This document shows positions 9,173 to 18,388 of a stretch of 64,000 bases of DNA, piece by piece. A program made the translations under genes and the position numbers. The stretch covers positions 310,001-374,000 of the forward strand of contig NHBK01000008.1 in the NCBI GenBank assembly GCA_002173095.1, written 5' to 3'. The DNA comes from Hyphomonadaceae bacterium TMED5 (GTDB lineage: Bacteria; Pseudomonadota; Alphaproteobacteria; Caulobacterales; Hyphomonadaceae). The notes beneath the pieces were generated by a model, which did no database searches, was not told where the DNA came from, and saw only the letters and a program-made list of their open reading frames with translations. The first letter of the stretch is position 1; each line of letters starts with the position of its first letter.

Positions 9173-9253
9173 ATGTCTAGTGAGATCAAACAGGTGAGTT
9201 CAATGCTTGTGAGTGCGGTCTACGGATTGGAGCAGCCTCTGATCCGCGGATAG
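9173..9253 (+). CDS. Candidate 26-residue small protein with extended Shine-Dalgarno
   Basis: ATG at 9173, TAG at 9251-9253, encoding 26 residues that begin MSSEIKQVSS and end EQPLIRG. The reason to take such a short frame seriously is its ribosome binding site: the 16 bases immediately before the ATG region match the full anti-Shine-Dalgarno tail, far beyond the usual 4-6 bases. The spacing is tight, however: if AGGAGG pairs, seven bases separate it from ATG, which is normal. The peptide has no signal sequence and I do not recognise it. The stop codon lies in the loop of a 6-bp hairpin. Confidence 0.4.
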   Translation: MSSEIKQVSSMLVSAVYGLEQPLIRG

Positions 9254-9301
9254 CTGTCCGCGTCTGAATAGACAAAGCATTTGAGACACCAAGTCTCACG
9301 G

Positions 9302-9328
9302 AGGCCGCGCTAATAACGCGGCCTTTTC
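9302..9328 (+). terminator. Terminator of the small transcript
   Basis: AGGCCGCG (9302-9309), loop of seven bases, CGCGGCCT (9317-9324), then TTT. It has a T-run only in the plus direction, so it ends the small transcript rather than the convergent peptidase gene. Confidence 0.8.
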
Positions 9329-9340
9329 CGTGTCTGGCGT

Positions 9341-10597
9341 TTAGTGCTGGCTGAGATAATCCAGTGCTGCATTCATCGGGCCATCCTGCCCGTCTTCGCC
9401 CGGCGCATCGGCATAATTGAAATAGCCGCGCGGACGGAATTGCTCACGCGGCGTGCCATCCACATGGAACAGCTTTTCGGTCGTCAGCTTCACGGTGATA
9501 TCCGTTTCAGGCAGTTTATGGTTTGAGATACCGCCCAGAAGCCGCGCCATATCCGTACCGAAAGTGCCGGCACCGATCGCATCAAAACCAACGGTCAGCC
9601 CCTCACCCATGCTTGCCGTCCAACGCCCGGAGATCACACTCACAGGGCGGTTAAAGGTCCAGCCACGCGGGGTGACTTCCTCATTCCAGGTGCGACGCAC
9701 ACCGAAATCACGCTCATCGCTTGGCAATTCGTGACGCTGATACACGGTCGGCGCAGAGACAAAACGAGAGAGAATCCCACGCGCCACCAGCGCCGTGCCA
9801 CCACCAGCTGTATCGCGCAAATCCAGCACAAGCCCATCAACACCGGACAGCGTGTTCAATGCATAATCAAAGGCCTGTACGGTTTCGTTATATCCAAGGC
9901 TGTCATTGAACCGCATGATCCCGAAACGCCGCCCGAGATGAGACACGCTGCGAACACTGATGAGATTAGTGTCCCTCTTCAGACGCCAGTGATAAAGCGT
10001 TGGCAGCTCTACCGTCCAATGCAGGCCATCGCAGAACAGCCCAATACGGCGGACCCAGCCCTTACGGCCAGCGGCCATAACGCGCGCCGCATAAGCGCGC
10101 CGCTCGTCATTCAGTGCATATGGGTAATAGCCGATAAAATCCGCCACCGCCTGCTCGATAGGCTTACCCTCAAGCGAGGTAATCATTGTTCCCGGCCGAA
10201 TGCCCGCCTGAAGCGCCGGTGAGCCGCGGCGCACATCCATAATCTGATAGCCGGACGGGGTTTTCTCGACCCAAAGATCTGCAAAGCTCGGCACCAGCGC
10301 ATAATCGTCGAGAAGACCGATTTCAGTGATGGAATGGTGGTCAAAGAGCGCATGGAAGGCATTCTGACAGAAGCGCACCAGATCATTGCGCCCCTGAAGA
10401 TAGGGAATTTGCGCCTGAAGCTCTGACCGCACAGGGACAATCCAATTCGGAAATCGTTCTGCATAGGCAAAGCGATTCTCGATCAGATCGAGCAATGCAT
10501 AGGCATCGCTTTGCACACCATACCGATAGCGCTGGTCGGCCTGTGACTGACCCCAGTTCGACATATCATTTGATGATACAAGCGTGAGACCACTCAC
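9341..10597 (-). CDS. S41 family peptidase (tail-specific protease type)
   Basis: C-terminal-processing-type serine peptidase. A PDZ-like segment (RRGSPALQAGIRPGTMITSLEGKPI, cut here at about residues 123-147) precedes the S41 core: GLVLDLRDTAGGG at about 255-267 and the nucleophile region TASMGEGL, with the likely catalytic Ser329. The usual catalytic Lys is not obvious, so activity is not certain. No N-terminal signal peptide or membrane segment is visible, unlike most CtpA proteases, suggesting a cytoplasmic form or a misplaced start. Stands alone, convergent with the small transcript, downstream of the clpA terminator. Confidence 0.8.
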   Translation of the reverse strand: MSGLTLVSSNDMSNWGQSQADQRYRYGVQSDAYALLDLIENRFAYAERFPNWIVPVRSELQAQIPYLQGRNDLVRFCQNAFHALFDHHSITEIGLLDDYALVPSFADLWVEKTPSGYQIMDVRRGSPALQAGIRPGTMITSLEGKPIEQAVADFIGYYPYALNDERRAYAARVMAAGRKGWVRRIGLFCDGLHWTVELPTLYHWRLKRDTNLISVRSVSHLGRRFGIMRFNDSLGYNETVQAFDYALNTLSGVDGLVLDLRDTAGGGTALVARGILSRFVSAPTVYQRHELPSDERDFGVRRTWNEEVTPRGWTFNRPVSVISGRWTASMGEGLTVGFDAIGAGTFGTDMARLLGGISNHKLPETDITVKLTTEKLFHVDGTPREQFRPRGYFNYADAPGEDGQDGPMNAALDYLSQH

Positions 10598-10707
10598 TGC
10601 TCATCTCCCTACCAGACTCACCTGCATCCTTTTGCGGATGCTCGTTTCATCTGAGGAAATTGCGCAGCCAAGTTTAACATTTGGCTAATCATATTTTCCA
10701 GAAACAA

Positions 10708-10734
10708 AAAACGCCCGGCAGAACCGGGCGTTTT
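10708..10734 (-). terminator. clpA terminator
   Basis: Stem CGCCCGG (10712-10718) with CCGGGCG (10724-10730), 5-base loop, flanked by A and T runs. On the minus strand it is followed by six T, just downstream of the clpA stop. Confidence 0.88.
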
Positions 10735-10766
10735 CGAATAAATGCGTTGAAGAATTCAGGCGGCGA

Positions 10767-13121
10767 TTAGTTCACCGGAGCCTTTTCATCAGAACCTGGC
10801 GTTTCGCCATCGTCCTCAATCGTTTCTTCCGTCGGTTCTGGTTTTGGAGCCGCAAAATACTCAAAGGTCAGCGCGCCAGCGCCATTTTCAGCTTCGGCAT
10901 CCAGATCAACTTTCACCGCGCCGCCGTATTTCAGATCACCAAAGAGCAGCTCTTCCGCCATAGGCTTTTTGAGGTGTTCCTGAATGACGCGAGACAGCGG
11001 ACGTGCACCATAATCCGGGTCAAAGCCCTTCTTACCGAGCCAGCCTTTCGCCGCATCCGTCATTTCGATCGTCACGTTACGGTCAGACAGTTGCGCTTCG
11101 AGCTGAAGAACGAATTTCTCAACAACGCGCTCAATGATTGGCTGAGACAGACCCGCAAACGGAATGGTCGCATCCAGACGGTTGCGGAATTCCGGCGTGA
11201 ACAGCTTCTTGATCGCCTCATCGTCCTCGCCTTCGCGCTTACCGCGACCGAAGCCGATAGAGTTTTTAGCCGCTTCAGACGCGCCCGCATTGGTCGTCAT
11301 AATCAGAATGACATTGCGGAAGTCGATCTTCTTACCGTTAGAGTCGGTCAGCGTACCGTTATCCATCACCTGCAGGAGGATGTTGAACAGTTCCGGGTGC
11401 GCTTTCTCGATTTCGTCGAGCAGCAGGACACAATGTGGATGCTGGTCGACACCGTCTGTCAGAAGACCGCCCTGATCATAGCCCACATATCCCGGAGGCG
11501 CGCCGATCAGGCGAGACACAGTGTGTCGTTCCATGTATTCGGACATGTCAAAGCGCAGGAGTTCAACGCCCATTATGGACGAGAGCTGGCGAGCAACTTC
11601 TGTTTTACCAACACCGGTAGGACCGGAGAACAGATAACAGCCAATTGGCTTGTTTGGTTCACGCAGACCTGCACGAGCCAGTTTGATGGCAGAAGAGAGC
11701 GCATCAATAGCATTGTCCTGACCGTAAACGACCCGTTTCAGATCGAGCTCAAGCCCTTTCAGAGCTTCAGCATCGGTCTTCGTAACCTGCTTGGACGGGA
11801 TGCGCGCAATCTTCGCGACAACGGCCTCAATGGTTTCCACATCGATGACCTTTTTGCGCTCATCTTCCGGCAGCAGCCACTGACTTGCACCCGCTTCGTC
11901 GATAACGTCGATCGCCTTATCCGGCAGCTTACGGTCCGTAATATAGCGCGCAGACAGCTCTACAGCTGTTTTAATCGCTTCATCAGAATATTTGATGCCG
12001 TGGAATTCTTCGAAATGCGGACGCAGACCTTTGAGGATCTTGATCGCATCCGGAACCGTTGGCTCAACCACGTCAATTTTCTGGAAACGACGCGCCAAAG
12101 CGCGGTCTTTTTCAAAGTGCTGACGATACTCCTTGAAGGTTGTGGAGCCCATGCAACGCAGACCACCGCTCTGAAGCGCAGGCTTCAGAAGGTTAGACGC
12201 ATCCATTGCGCCGCCAGAGGTCGCGCCGGCACCGATAACCGTGTGAATTTCGTCGATGAACAGGACAGCTTTTTCCTGACCTTCCAGCTCTTTCATCACG
12301 GCTTTGAGGCGTTCCTCAAAATCACCGCGATAGCGCGTGCCCGCAAGCAGAGCGCCCATATCGAGCGAGTAGATCACCGCATCCTTCAGGATTTCAGGGG
12401 CTTCGCCGTCAACAATACGTTTGGCGAGGCCTTCTGCGATCGCTGTTTTACCAACGCCCGGATCACCCACCAGAAGCGGGTTATTCTTACGACGGCGGCA
12501 CAGCACCTGAATGGAACGCTCGACTTCCAGCTGACGACCAATAAGCGGGTCGATCTTGCCTTCGCGAGCCTTCTGATTGAGGTCTACGCAATACGCGTCC
12601 AGCGCTTCGTTTTGCGCCTTTTGAACTTCTTCCTCTTTCTCCCCCGTCGGACGGGTCGGGCGCGGCTTGGACATACCAGGCTTTTTCGCCACACCGTGAG
12701 AAATGAAGTTCACGGCGTCATAGCGGGTCATGTCCTGCTCTTGCAGGAAGTAAGCCGCATGGCTTTCACGCTCAGAGAAAATTGAGACGAGAACGTTTGC
12801 GCCCGTCACTTCATCGCGACCGGAGCTTTCAACATGCAGGATTGCGCGCTGTACGACACGCTGGAATGCAGCGGTCGGGCGCACCTGATCGTCAAGCTCG
12901 TCCACGGCGAGGTTGGACAAATCATCATCAATATAGTCGGTCAGGTCGTCCTGGAGCTTTTCCAGATCAACCTTACAGGCCGACATCACTTCGATGGCGT
13001 CTTCATCATCTGTCAGAGCGAGCAGAAGATGTTCCAGGGTCGCGTACTCGTGATGGCGCTCAGCCGCCAGGGCGAGAGCTTTTTCGAGGGCGCGTTCGAG
13101 GCTGGGAGTCAATGATGGCAT
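10767..13121 (-). CDS. clpA: ATP-dependent Clp protease ATP-binding subunit ClpA
   Basis: Hexameric AAA+ unfoldase that feeds proteins to ClpP, including ClpS-delivered N-degron substrates. Order: two N-terminal Clp repeats (residues 1-145), first AAA+ module with Walker A GDPGVGKT (219-226) and [19 protein letters not shown], second AAA+ module with GPTGVGKT at about 510 and [13 protein letters not shown], and a C-terminal D2-small domain. It lacks the long coiled-coil middle domain of ClpB, so it is ClpA. The acidic tail ([15 protein letters not shown]) is longer than in enterobacteria. Preceded by clpS nine bases upstream, forming the standard clpS-clpA operon. Confidence 0.97.
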   Translation of the reverse strand: MPSLTPSLERALEKALALAAERHHEYATLEHLLLALTDDEDAIEVMSACKVDLEKLQDDLTDYIDDDLSNLAVDELDDQVRPTAAFQRVVQRAILHVESSGRDEVTGANVLVSIFSERESHAAYFLQEQDMTRYDAVNFISHGVAKKPGMSKPRPTRPTGEKEEEVQKAQNEALDAYCVDLNQKAREGKIDPLIGRQLEVERSIQVLCRRRKNNPLLVGDPGVGKTAIAEGLAKRIVDGEAPEILKDAVIYSLDMGALLAGTRYRGDFEERLKAVMKELEGQEKAVLFIDEIHTVIGAGATSGGAMDASNLLKPALQSGGLRCMGSTTFKEYRQHFEKDRALARRFQKIDVVEPTVPDAIKILKGLRPHFEEFHGIKYSDEAIKTAVELSARYITDRKLPDKAIDVIDEAGASQWLLPEDERKKVIDVETIEAVVAKIARIPSKQVTKTDAEALKGLELDLKRVVYGQDNAIDALSSAIKLARAGLREPNKPIGCYLFSGPTGVGKTEVARQLSSIMGVELLRFDMSEYMERHTVSRLIGAPPGYVGYDQGGLLTDGVDQHPHCVLLLDEIEKAHPELFNILLQVMDNGTLTDSNGKKIDFRNVILIMTTNAGASEAAKNSIGFGRGKREGEDDEAIKKLFTPEFRNRLDATIPFAGLSQPIIERVVEKFVLQLEAQLSDRNVTIEMTDAAKGWLGKKGFDPDYGARPLSRVIQEHLKKPMAEELLFGDLKYGGAVKVDLDAEAENGAGALTFEYFAAPKPEPTEETIEDDGETPGSDEKAPVN

Positions 13122-13130
13122 AGTTGGCCT

Positions 13131-13523
13131 CTAATCTTCTTTTTCCATTGTACACTGCAGCGGGTGTTCATTCCGCCGCGCGAGATCCAGCACCTGTGCG
13201 ACTTTTGTTTCCGCCACTTCAAAGGTGAAAACGCCACACACCCCGACTCCATGATTATGCACATGTAGCATAATTTCAGTCGCCTGTTCGCGGGACTTGT
13301 TAAAGTACCGCTCCAGAACATACACGACGAATTCCATCGGCGTGTAATCATCATTCAACAGCAGCACACGATACATGCTTGGTCGCTTCGTACGTGTGCG
13401 TGCCCGCGTTGCTATGCCCGTTCCCGGATCATCGCCATTCGTTTTGTCGCCCCCCTCCTCATCACTCATCATCGGAGTGAAAAGTACGCGCGGGTCCGAA
13501 AGTATGAAATCCTTGTCGGTCAT
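13131..13523 (-). CDS. clpS: ClpS adaptor protein
   Basis: Adaptor that binds N-terminal Leu, Phe, Tyr or Trp of substrates and hands them to ClpA. The core [24 protein letters not shown], then [13 protein letters not shown] and a C-terminal [10 protein letters not shown], is canonical. The start is uncertain: ATG at 13523 has AGGA just upstream (short spacing) and gives 130 residues; ATG at 13472 gives 113, the usual family length, but lacks a ribosome binding site; the frame is open to 13598. Operon partner of clpA. The window also encodes Bpt, which creates the leucine N-degrons ClpS reads. Confidence 0.95.
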   Translation of the reverse strand: MTDKDFILSDPRVLFTPMMSDEEGGDKTNGDDPGTGIATRARTRTKRPSMYRVLLLNDDYTPMEFVVYVLERYFNKSREQATEIMLHVHNHGVGVCGVFTFEVAETKVAQVLDLARRNEHPLQCTMEKED

Positions 13524-13581
13524 GTATCCTAGATAATGTTCTATTTCTGTATCCAAAGCCTGAAGGTAAAATTTCTGCGGT

Positions 13582-14010
13582 TCAAGCATTTTTGACATTC
13601 TGACTCAGCAGATCCAGCCATTGCGCAACACGTTTGCGATTGGTGCCCAGATCAGAATATCCAATGCGCGATCGGGAAAAGACTATCACTCCGGACGTGT
13701 TTTCCCCAAACGGCACAACCTCGATATCCACATCATCTTTAAACCCCAGCACTGCCGTACGTGCGACAAAGCTAGCCCGAAGGCTTTCAATATCCACTGA
13801 CATGCATTCAACGCGAGACAGTTCTGCCCATAAGGCAACCGCTGTTTCGAACAGTTCCTTGGCTGGCATGTCATATACCGGAGAATGTTCGTCGACACTG
13901 GCAGCCGTTTCAACGCCAGACGGCGCAAAAAAAGCTGAGTTCGGCTTAGACGAACGGTGAGCTGAAGTAAGAGAATCCGCAGAGACCATAATCCGAAAAT
14001 AGGAACTCAT
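13582..14010 (-). CDS. DUF1499 domain protein
   Basis: Function unknown. The C-terminal half carries the DUF1499 signature: [13 protein letters not shown] followed by [17 protein letters not shown]. The first 40 residues are low in conservation and polar, with no signal peptide. An ATG at 13989 is an alternative start; the longer reading to 14046 would start inside the phasin terminator and is rejected. If the longest clpS frame were used the genes would overlap by 17 bases, so the two may be cotranscribed. Confidence 0.75.
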   Translation of the reverse strand: MSSYFRIMVSADSLTSAHRSSKPNSAFFAPSGVETAASVDEHSPVYDMPAKELFETAVALWAELSRVECMSVDIESLRASFVARTAVLGFKDDVDIEVVPFGENTSGVIVFSRSRIGYSDLGTNRKRVAQWLDLLSQNVKNA

Positions 14011-14031
14011 TCTGCAGAAACAATCTACAAC

Positions 14032-14060
14032 AAAAAAAGCCGGCACTATGGCCGGCTTTT
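14032..14060 (-). terminator. Phasin terminator
   Basis: Perfect 10-bp stem AAAAGCCGGC (14035-14044) / GCCGGCTTTT (14051-14060), 6-base loop. On the minus strand seven T in a row follow, 25 bases past the phasin stop. Confidence 0.9.
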
Positions 14061-14084
14061 AGAACTGTGATGAGCAGACGCTGA

Positions 14085-14525
14085 TTAAGCGGATTTCTGC
14101 ATGATGGAAACGAACTGGCCAGCCTGAGTATTCAGCGGCGCAGAGGCTTCGCGAACGAGTGACGCGAACATGCCGGTCATTGCGTTCAGTTCTTCCAGAT
14201 ACGCTTCGAAAGCGGTCTTGGTGTAGCTTGCCTGAAGCTCCATAGCTTCCTGAACAGACTGAGCGCTGGACATAGATTTAGCAGCTTCAACGCCTTTTTC
14301 GAAAGCTTCGCGGGAGAAGGACGCAGCGCGCGTGCTCAGCTCTTCAACACCTTTGGTGGTGATGCGAGACGATTCAGCAACCGCTTCCATGTTCTTCTTC
14401 TGAAGGTCACCCATCTCGCCCATCATTTCCATGGAGCGATCATATGACTTCTTCATTGTATCATTTGCAGTCGTAGAGAACGTTTCGAATGCAGTTTCAA
14501 AAGTTTTTGCAGCAGATGTGGCCAT
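14085..14525 (-). CDS. Phasin family protein
   Basis: Granule-associated protein that coats polyhydroxyalkanoate inclusions. The 146 residues from MATSAAKTFETAFETF are almost wholly amphipathic helix, rich in Ala, Glu, Lys, Met and Ser and free of Cys and Trp, as in the Phasin_2 family (GVEELSTRAASFSREAFEKG is typical, given here in part at about residues 60-79). The start at 14525 is chosen because AAAGGA lies nine bases upstream; a longer frame to 14570 has no such site. Single gene with its own terminator and two TGC-N-GCA palindromes upstream, consistent with PhaR autoregulated control. No phaC or phaR is in the window. Confidence 0.85.
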   Translation of the reverse strand: MATSAAKTFETAFETFSTTANDTMKKSYDRSMEMMGEMGDLQKKNMEAVAESSRITTKGVEELSTRAASFSREAFEKGVEAAKSMSSAQSVQEAMELQASYTKTAFEAYLEELNAMTGMFASLVREASAPLNTQAGQFVSIMQKSA

Positions 14526-14578
14526 TGGGGTTGTCCTTTGCCGTCTGGGAATGTTTGGCTTAGATAACACCTGTCGTG

Positions 14579-14610
14579 TGCAATTGCAACATTTTTTGTG
14601 CGGTGCACAA
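14579..14610. promoter_or_regulatory. Two TGC-N3/4-GCA palindromes, possible PhaR operators
   Basis: TGCAATTGCA at 14579-14588 and TTGTGC-GGT-GCACAA at 14596-14610 sit 54-85 bases upstream of the phasin start. Both contain the core TGC-N(3-4)-GCA, which I recall as the recognition pattern of the PHA-granule-responsive repressor PhaR in Rhodobacter. The palindromes are seen directly; the assignment to PhaR is inference. Confidence 0.5.
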
Positions 14611-14737
14611 TTTATTCGGCGGTATAGTTAATGAGAAATTCCACAATATCCGTGAGATAAAGGTAGAATCGCATTTCCCTATTAACTTTTAAGCAATCCA
14701 ACCCACGCAAACTCAGGCTTTCTTAGAAGGAGCTTGC

Positions 14738-15703
14738 TTGAATATGGTCACGTCACTTCCAAGAGTTGATTTCAAGTTTTTTTTCGCGTTCGCGCTCCTC
14801 GCACTTGCAGCGCTGATCCTTACCCCGACATCGCGCGCTGATGATCGTTATGCCAGTATCGTGATCGATATGGGGTCTGGTCAGGTTCTTCATGACCGCT
14901 TTGCGGATTCGCCTCGCTATCCCGCATCGCTGACGAAGGTCATGACACTCTATATGGTTTTTGACGCCCTCGAAGAAGGCGAGCTCACACTGGACGAAGA
15001 ACTGCCGGTATCCCGTGCAGCCTCTCAGGCTCCTCCGTCCCGTCTGGGACTTTCGCCTGGCGACACAATCACAGTGCAGGATGCTGTTCTCGCGCTGGTG
15101 ACCAAGTCTGCAAATGATGTCGCCCGCGTGATCGCAGAACGTCTTGGCGGCTCTGAATCCCGTTTCGCAGCACTGATGACCGTTCAGGCCCGCGCCCTCG
15201 GCATGCAGGACACACGCTTCTATAACGCGTCTGGCCTTCCTGATGCCCGTCAGGTGTCTACAGCGCGCGATCTTGCGACACTTGCTCAGCGCATGATGGA
15301 AGATCACCCGGAGCAATATGCCGTATTCGCGACTGAAAATTTCTCATATCGCGGTGGCAACTATCGCAACCATAACCGCCTGCTTGGCGTCGTTCCGGGC
15401 GTAGACGGCATTAAAACCGGCTATACCCGCGCATCTGGTTACAATCTGATGGCGACGGCTGAGCGCGAAGGGAACCGCGTCATTGCCGTTATGCTGGGCG
15501 GCGCAACCTCCCGCGCCCGCAATGCACACGTCACCGACCTGCTGGAAGCGGCTTTCGCTGCGATTGAACTGACAGGCCCAGCTGAACCAGACCTGCGGAC
15601 ACGCCTTGCATTTCAGGCCATTCAATTCCCGGAAGATGGCAATACCGTCACCGCGCTCGCAAACACATTACAGCTGGAACAAGGCTCTGCCGGCGGCGAA
15701 TAG
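14738..15703 (+). CDS. D-alanyl-D-alanine carboxypeptidase (S11 family)
   Basis: Low-molecular-mass penicillin-binding protein that trims the terminal D-Ala from peptidoglycan stems in the periplasm. A hydrophobic signal peptide ends near TSRADDRY (about residue 34). The three active-site motifs are S64-L-T-K67, S124-A-N126 and K226-T-G228. Downstream of KTG it is short (321 residues in total) and lacks the C-terminal beta domain and membrane anchor of E. coli DacA, so it may be soluble. TTG at 14738 is five bases from the strong AGAAGGAG; ATG at 14744 is the alternative. Own terminator follows. Confidence 0.9.
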   Translation: MNMVTSLPRVDFKFFFAFALLALAALILTPTSRADDRYASIVIDMGSGQVLHDRFADSPRYPASLTKVMTLYMVFDALEEGELTLDEELPVSRAASQAPPSRLGLSPGDTITVQDAVLALVTKSANDVARVIAERLGGSESRFAALMTVQARALGMQDTRFYNASGLPDARQVSTARDLATLAQRMMEDHPEQYAVFATENFSYRGGNYRNHNRLLGVVPGVDGIKTGYTRASGYNLMATAEREGNRVIAVMLGGATSRARNAHVTDLLEAAFAAIELTGPAEPDLRTRLAFQAIQFPEDGNTVTALANTLQLEQGSAGGE

Positions 15704-15728
15704 CCAGCGCCTTTCCTTCTTAAGAAAA

Positions 15729-15762
15729 TAAAACCGGAGGCATGCTTGCTTCCGGTTTTTTT
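15729..15762 (+). terminator. Terminator of the carboxypeptidase gene
   Basis: AAAACCGGA (15730-15738) pairs with TCCGGTTTT (15751-15759); a run of T follows on the plus strand. It lies 26 bases after the stop. Confidence 0.85.
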
Positions 15763-15853
15763 GTGTCTGACATTCCGGTGAGCAAACTACGGGGAAGACT
15801 CGCCATAGTGCAGGAGTCACGGCATGCTTTGCGCCAAAAGGCGGAGCGATTCG

Positions 15854-18253
15854 ATGCCAGACACACAAGAAATCCGTTCAGACGGTTCAGAGACACTCCT
15901 TCAGGCCGCAGTTTCACTTCTGTCTCGCGACCCGGAATTTGATGCACACTGCATCAGCGAGTCTCCCGAGTGGGCAGAATATGTTTCTGCGCTATCAGCG
16001 ATAGACCTCACTGATACAGCGCGATCGGACTTGCTGTCAGCTATTCAGAACCGCATCCTGACCCCTCTGGCGGCAACTGAGATGGTTCTTCTGAACTCAG
16101 GCGCGCCCACTGGCACACTTTCCGCGCCAGAACTCGATCAGATCATCTCCGACCGTCTGGCAAAATCACTTCAGGCCGACCTCCTGCGCACTGCGGCGTA
16201 TGACCTTGAAACCCTGGGCCCTGCTCCGCGCGATCCTGAACTCGCTGAGGCGCTTCAACAGGGTATGAGCATTGACCTTCTGGAGCGCGCCCTCGCCCAC
16301 CCGGAAGGCATTCGCGGCGCCGTGAGCGCATTACAAACTGCGATGAATGAGGCAGAGTTTTCCGAAACGCCCTGTCTGGCCGTGACAGAAAGCTCTCCTG
16401 AACTCTTGTCTGAGCTGGACCGCTATCTTCAATCCGGAAACGAAGTTTTGCTGAGCGACGATGGTCCGTTTGCGCTCACGCCAGATGTCGCAATCGCGCT
16501 CAACCTGTCGGCCTGTATTGTAAATAATGGTCTGGATATCGCTCTGGCTGATCGCGGCCTGCGTGCAGCGTCCGCTCTTCTTGGCGCGCTCGACATTCAG
16601 GACGCGCAAATTGTCGTAACCGGACTGGGTGACGCTCTGGTGAAAATGCCAGCTGCCAGCGAAGCCGACCAGAAACATACCGCGCAAAGCCTCGTCTCCG
16701 ACCTGAAAAACCTCGCTGAGACGATCGCAAGTGATACAGGTCTGGACCTTCCTCTTTCGGCAAACCTTGTGTCTCCCGGCTGCATTCAGCATTTCGGCTG
16801 CCTCAGCAACGGCACTAACCGTCCGGTCCTGAACACATCCGCTGCCACGCTGACGCCTTCTGAAATCGAATTGTTCCGAGAAGCTGTTGCCAGCAAGAAC
16901 CCTGCTCTGCTGCCCGCTTATGAACGCATTCTTTCACGGCTTTACACGCTTGAGGGCGCACCGGGCGTTGATAGCGCAAGGCTGCAGGCTCGAGGTCTGT
17001 CAGACAGCACGCTGGAACTCATTGAAGATCATCTCAGCGAAGGCCTGACATTGACGCAGGCAACCTCTCGCTGGATCCTTGGCGATGAGATCATTCTGAA
17101 AGAACTTAAACTCCCTCAGGAGCTTTTGAACGAGGAAGACCCATCCTTATTGAAGAGCATGGGCTTTTCGCGCAAAGACATTGAAACTGCTGAAGAATAT
17201 CTAAAATCAGGCATAGCGCGCGACCTTGCCCCGCTTCTTAGTCAGGCCGGGCTTCGCATTGCGCATACCGCGTTGGAAGAAACCGCATTTGCAAGCGATC
17301 TGGCCAGGAGCCTGACCGATATATCCTTCGGCTATGTGCTGGATTTCTCCAACGCACCATCTTCGGAAGAATTGTCCGCCATTGTTTCTGGCGTGCTGGA
17401 AACTGGCAATCTGAATGTTTCACTCGCCAGCAGCGCAAGCGCACGACGCGAAACAGCCGCCCGACGCATCAATTCGGTTCTGGAACTGGTTGAGGATGCC
17501 CGCGAAGCTGAAGAGTCCTACCGCGTCGATGCCGAGCCTGCTTATGAACCGCAACCGGCTCAGGCCAGCTATGCTCCAACTCAGGGCGAAGCCGACAGGT
17601 CACGCCGCTTCCGTCTTCCAGACCGCCGCAAAGGCTATATTCAGAAGGCGACTGTGGGCGGACACAAAGTCTATCTGCACACGGGTGAGTTCGATAATGG
17701 CGAACTGGGCGAAATCTTCATCGACATGCACAAAGAAGGCGCGGCCTTCCGCTCTCTGATGAACAATTTTGCCATCGCGATTTCGATCGGCCTTCAGTAC
17801 GGCGTGCCATTGGAAGAGTTTGTGGAAGCCTTTGTCTATACGCGTTTCGACCCTGCGGGCGACGTCACGGGCAATGACTCGATTAAACGCGCCACATCTA
17901 TTCTGGATTATATTTTCCGCGAGCTGGCTGTGTCCTATCTCGGCCGTGAAGACCTCGCAGAATTGTCAGAAGGTCAGTCGCATGACGGTCTGGGACGCGG
18001 CATGAAGGATGACGTCTTCCAATTCCCGGCCGAAGCTGCACAGATCGTGTCCAAAGGCTTTAGCCGCGGCCAGCTGCCAGACAATATCGTTATTCTGGAT
18101 AAGCGCCGTAAGACTGCAGAAGAAGCAGAAGAGACCGAAAACTATCTCGGCGACCCCTGCCCGTCCTGCGGTCACTTCACGCTGGTTTCAGACGGCGATG
18201 ACGTCATCTGCGAAGCGTGTGGCACAAAGGCAGAAGACAATCAGACACACTGA
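15854..18253 (+). CDS. Degenerate NrdJ-like protein with intact B12-RNR C-terminal domain
   Basis: The last 210 residues are an almost standard C-terminal domain of adenosylcobalamin-dependent ribonucleotide reductase: [39 protein letters not shown] and [19 protein letters not shown], ending in a zinc-ribbon with C769/C772 and C786/C789. Upstream, residues about 363-380 ([17 protein letters not shown]) and later segments ([20 protein letters not shown]) still resemble NrdJ as I remember it. The first 360 residues are acidic, helical and unrecognisable; no substrate-radical cysteine set or barrel motif can be seen. NrdJ proteins are about 1200 residues, this one 799. ATG 15854 has GGAG eight bases upstream; ATG 15824 is less likely. 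Catalysis is doubtful; a regulatory or accessory role is possible. Confidence 0.75.
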   Translation: MPDTQEIRSDGSETLLQAAVSLLSRDPEFDAHCISESPEWAEYVSALSAIDLTDTARSDLLSAIQNRILTPLAATEMVLLNSGAPTGTLSAPELDQIISDRLAKSLQADLLRTAAYDLETLGPAPRDPELAEALQQGMSIDLLERALAHPEGIRGAVSALQTAMNEAEFSETPCLAVTESSPELLSELDRYLQSGNEVLLSDDGPFALTPDVAIALNLSACIVNNGLDIALADRGLRAASALLGALDIQDAQIVVTGLGDALVKMPAASEADQKHTAQSLVSDLKNLAETIASDTGLDLPLSANLVSPGCIQHFGCLSNGTNRPVLNTSAATLTPSEIELFREAVASKNPALLPAYERILSRLYTLEGAPGVDSARLQARGLSDSTLELIEDHLSEGLTLTQATSRWILGDEIILKELKLPQELLNEEDPSLLKSMGFSRKDIETAEEYLKSGIARDLAPLLSQAGLRIAHTALEETAFASDLARSLTDISFGYVLDFSNAPSSEELSAIVSGVLETGNLNVSLASSASARRETAARRINSVLELVEDAREAEESYRVDAEPAYEPQPAQASYAPTQGEADRSRRFRLPDRRKGYIQKATVGGHKVYLHTGEFDNGELGEIFIDMHKEGAAFRSLMNNFAIAISIGLQYGVPLEEFVEAFVYTRFDPAGDVTGNDSIKRATSILDYIFRELAVSYLGREDLAELSEGQSHDGLGRGMKDDVFQFPAEAAQIVSKGFSRGQLPDNIVILDKRRKTAEEAEETENYLGDPCPSCGHFTLVSDGDDVICEACGTKAEDNQTH

Positions 18254-18303
18254 TTGTCTTCTGATCGTCTGGACTAGCTAACGCCCCCTCTGCCATGACC
18301 ACG

Positions 18304-18335
18304 AAAAAGCCCGCCATGCCGGGGCATGACGGGCT
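18304..18335 (-). terminator. Terminator of the MarR-type gene
   Basis: Thirteen-pair stem with one mismatch between 18308-18320 and 18323-18335 (AGCCCG-CATGCC type). On the minus strand five T follow. No T-run on the plus strand, so it serves only the MarR gene. Confidence 0.82.
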
Positions 18336-18388
18336 GAATTCGGCTCATCAAATGGGCGTCGGATCGTTAAAACGACCCAACAGCACGA

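Larger units (their letters stand above)
9157..9328 (+). ncRNA. Candidate short structured transcript with 16S-complementary segment
   Basis: Between the HIT gene and the convergent S41 peptidase lies a short unit. It contains a 16-base segment, GAAAGGAGGTGATCCA (9157-9172), that as far as I recall is fully complementary to the 3' end of alphaproteobacterial 16S rRNA. After it come a 26-codon ORF and three consecutive hairpins: CGCGGA/TCCGCG (9245-9262), TGAGAC/GTCTCA (9282-9298) and a terminator stem (9302-9324). No convincing promoter was identified and the 5' end is a guess. It could be a small mRNA, a regulatory RNA that binds 30S subunits, or both. Confidence 0.4.

Noticed and set aside
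10674-10688. TTAA-N7-CTAA upstream of the S41 peptidase as a second CtrA site
   Set aside because: One mismatch and an unremarkable target; with AT-rich flanks such matches are expected by chance.
10974-12785. A 603-codon open frame opposite clpA
   Set aside because: It is the mirror of the clpA reading frame in GC-rich DNA; its translation has no domain or ribosome binding site, and ClpA is certain.
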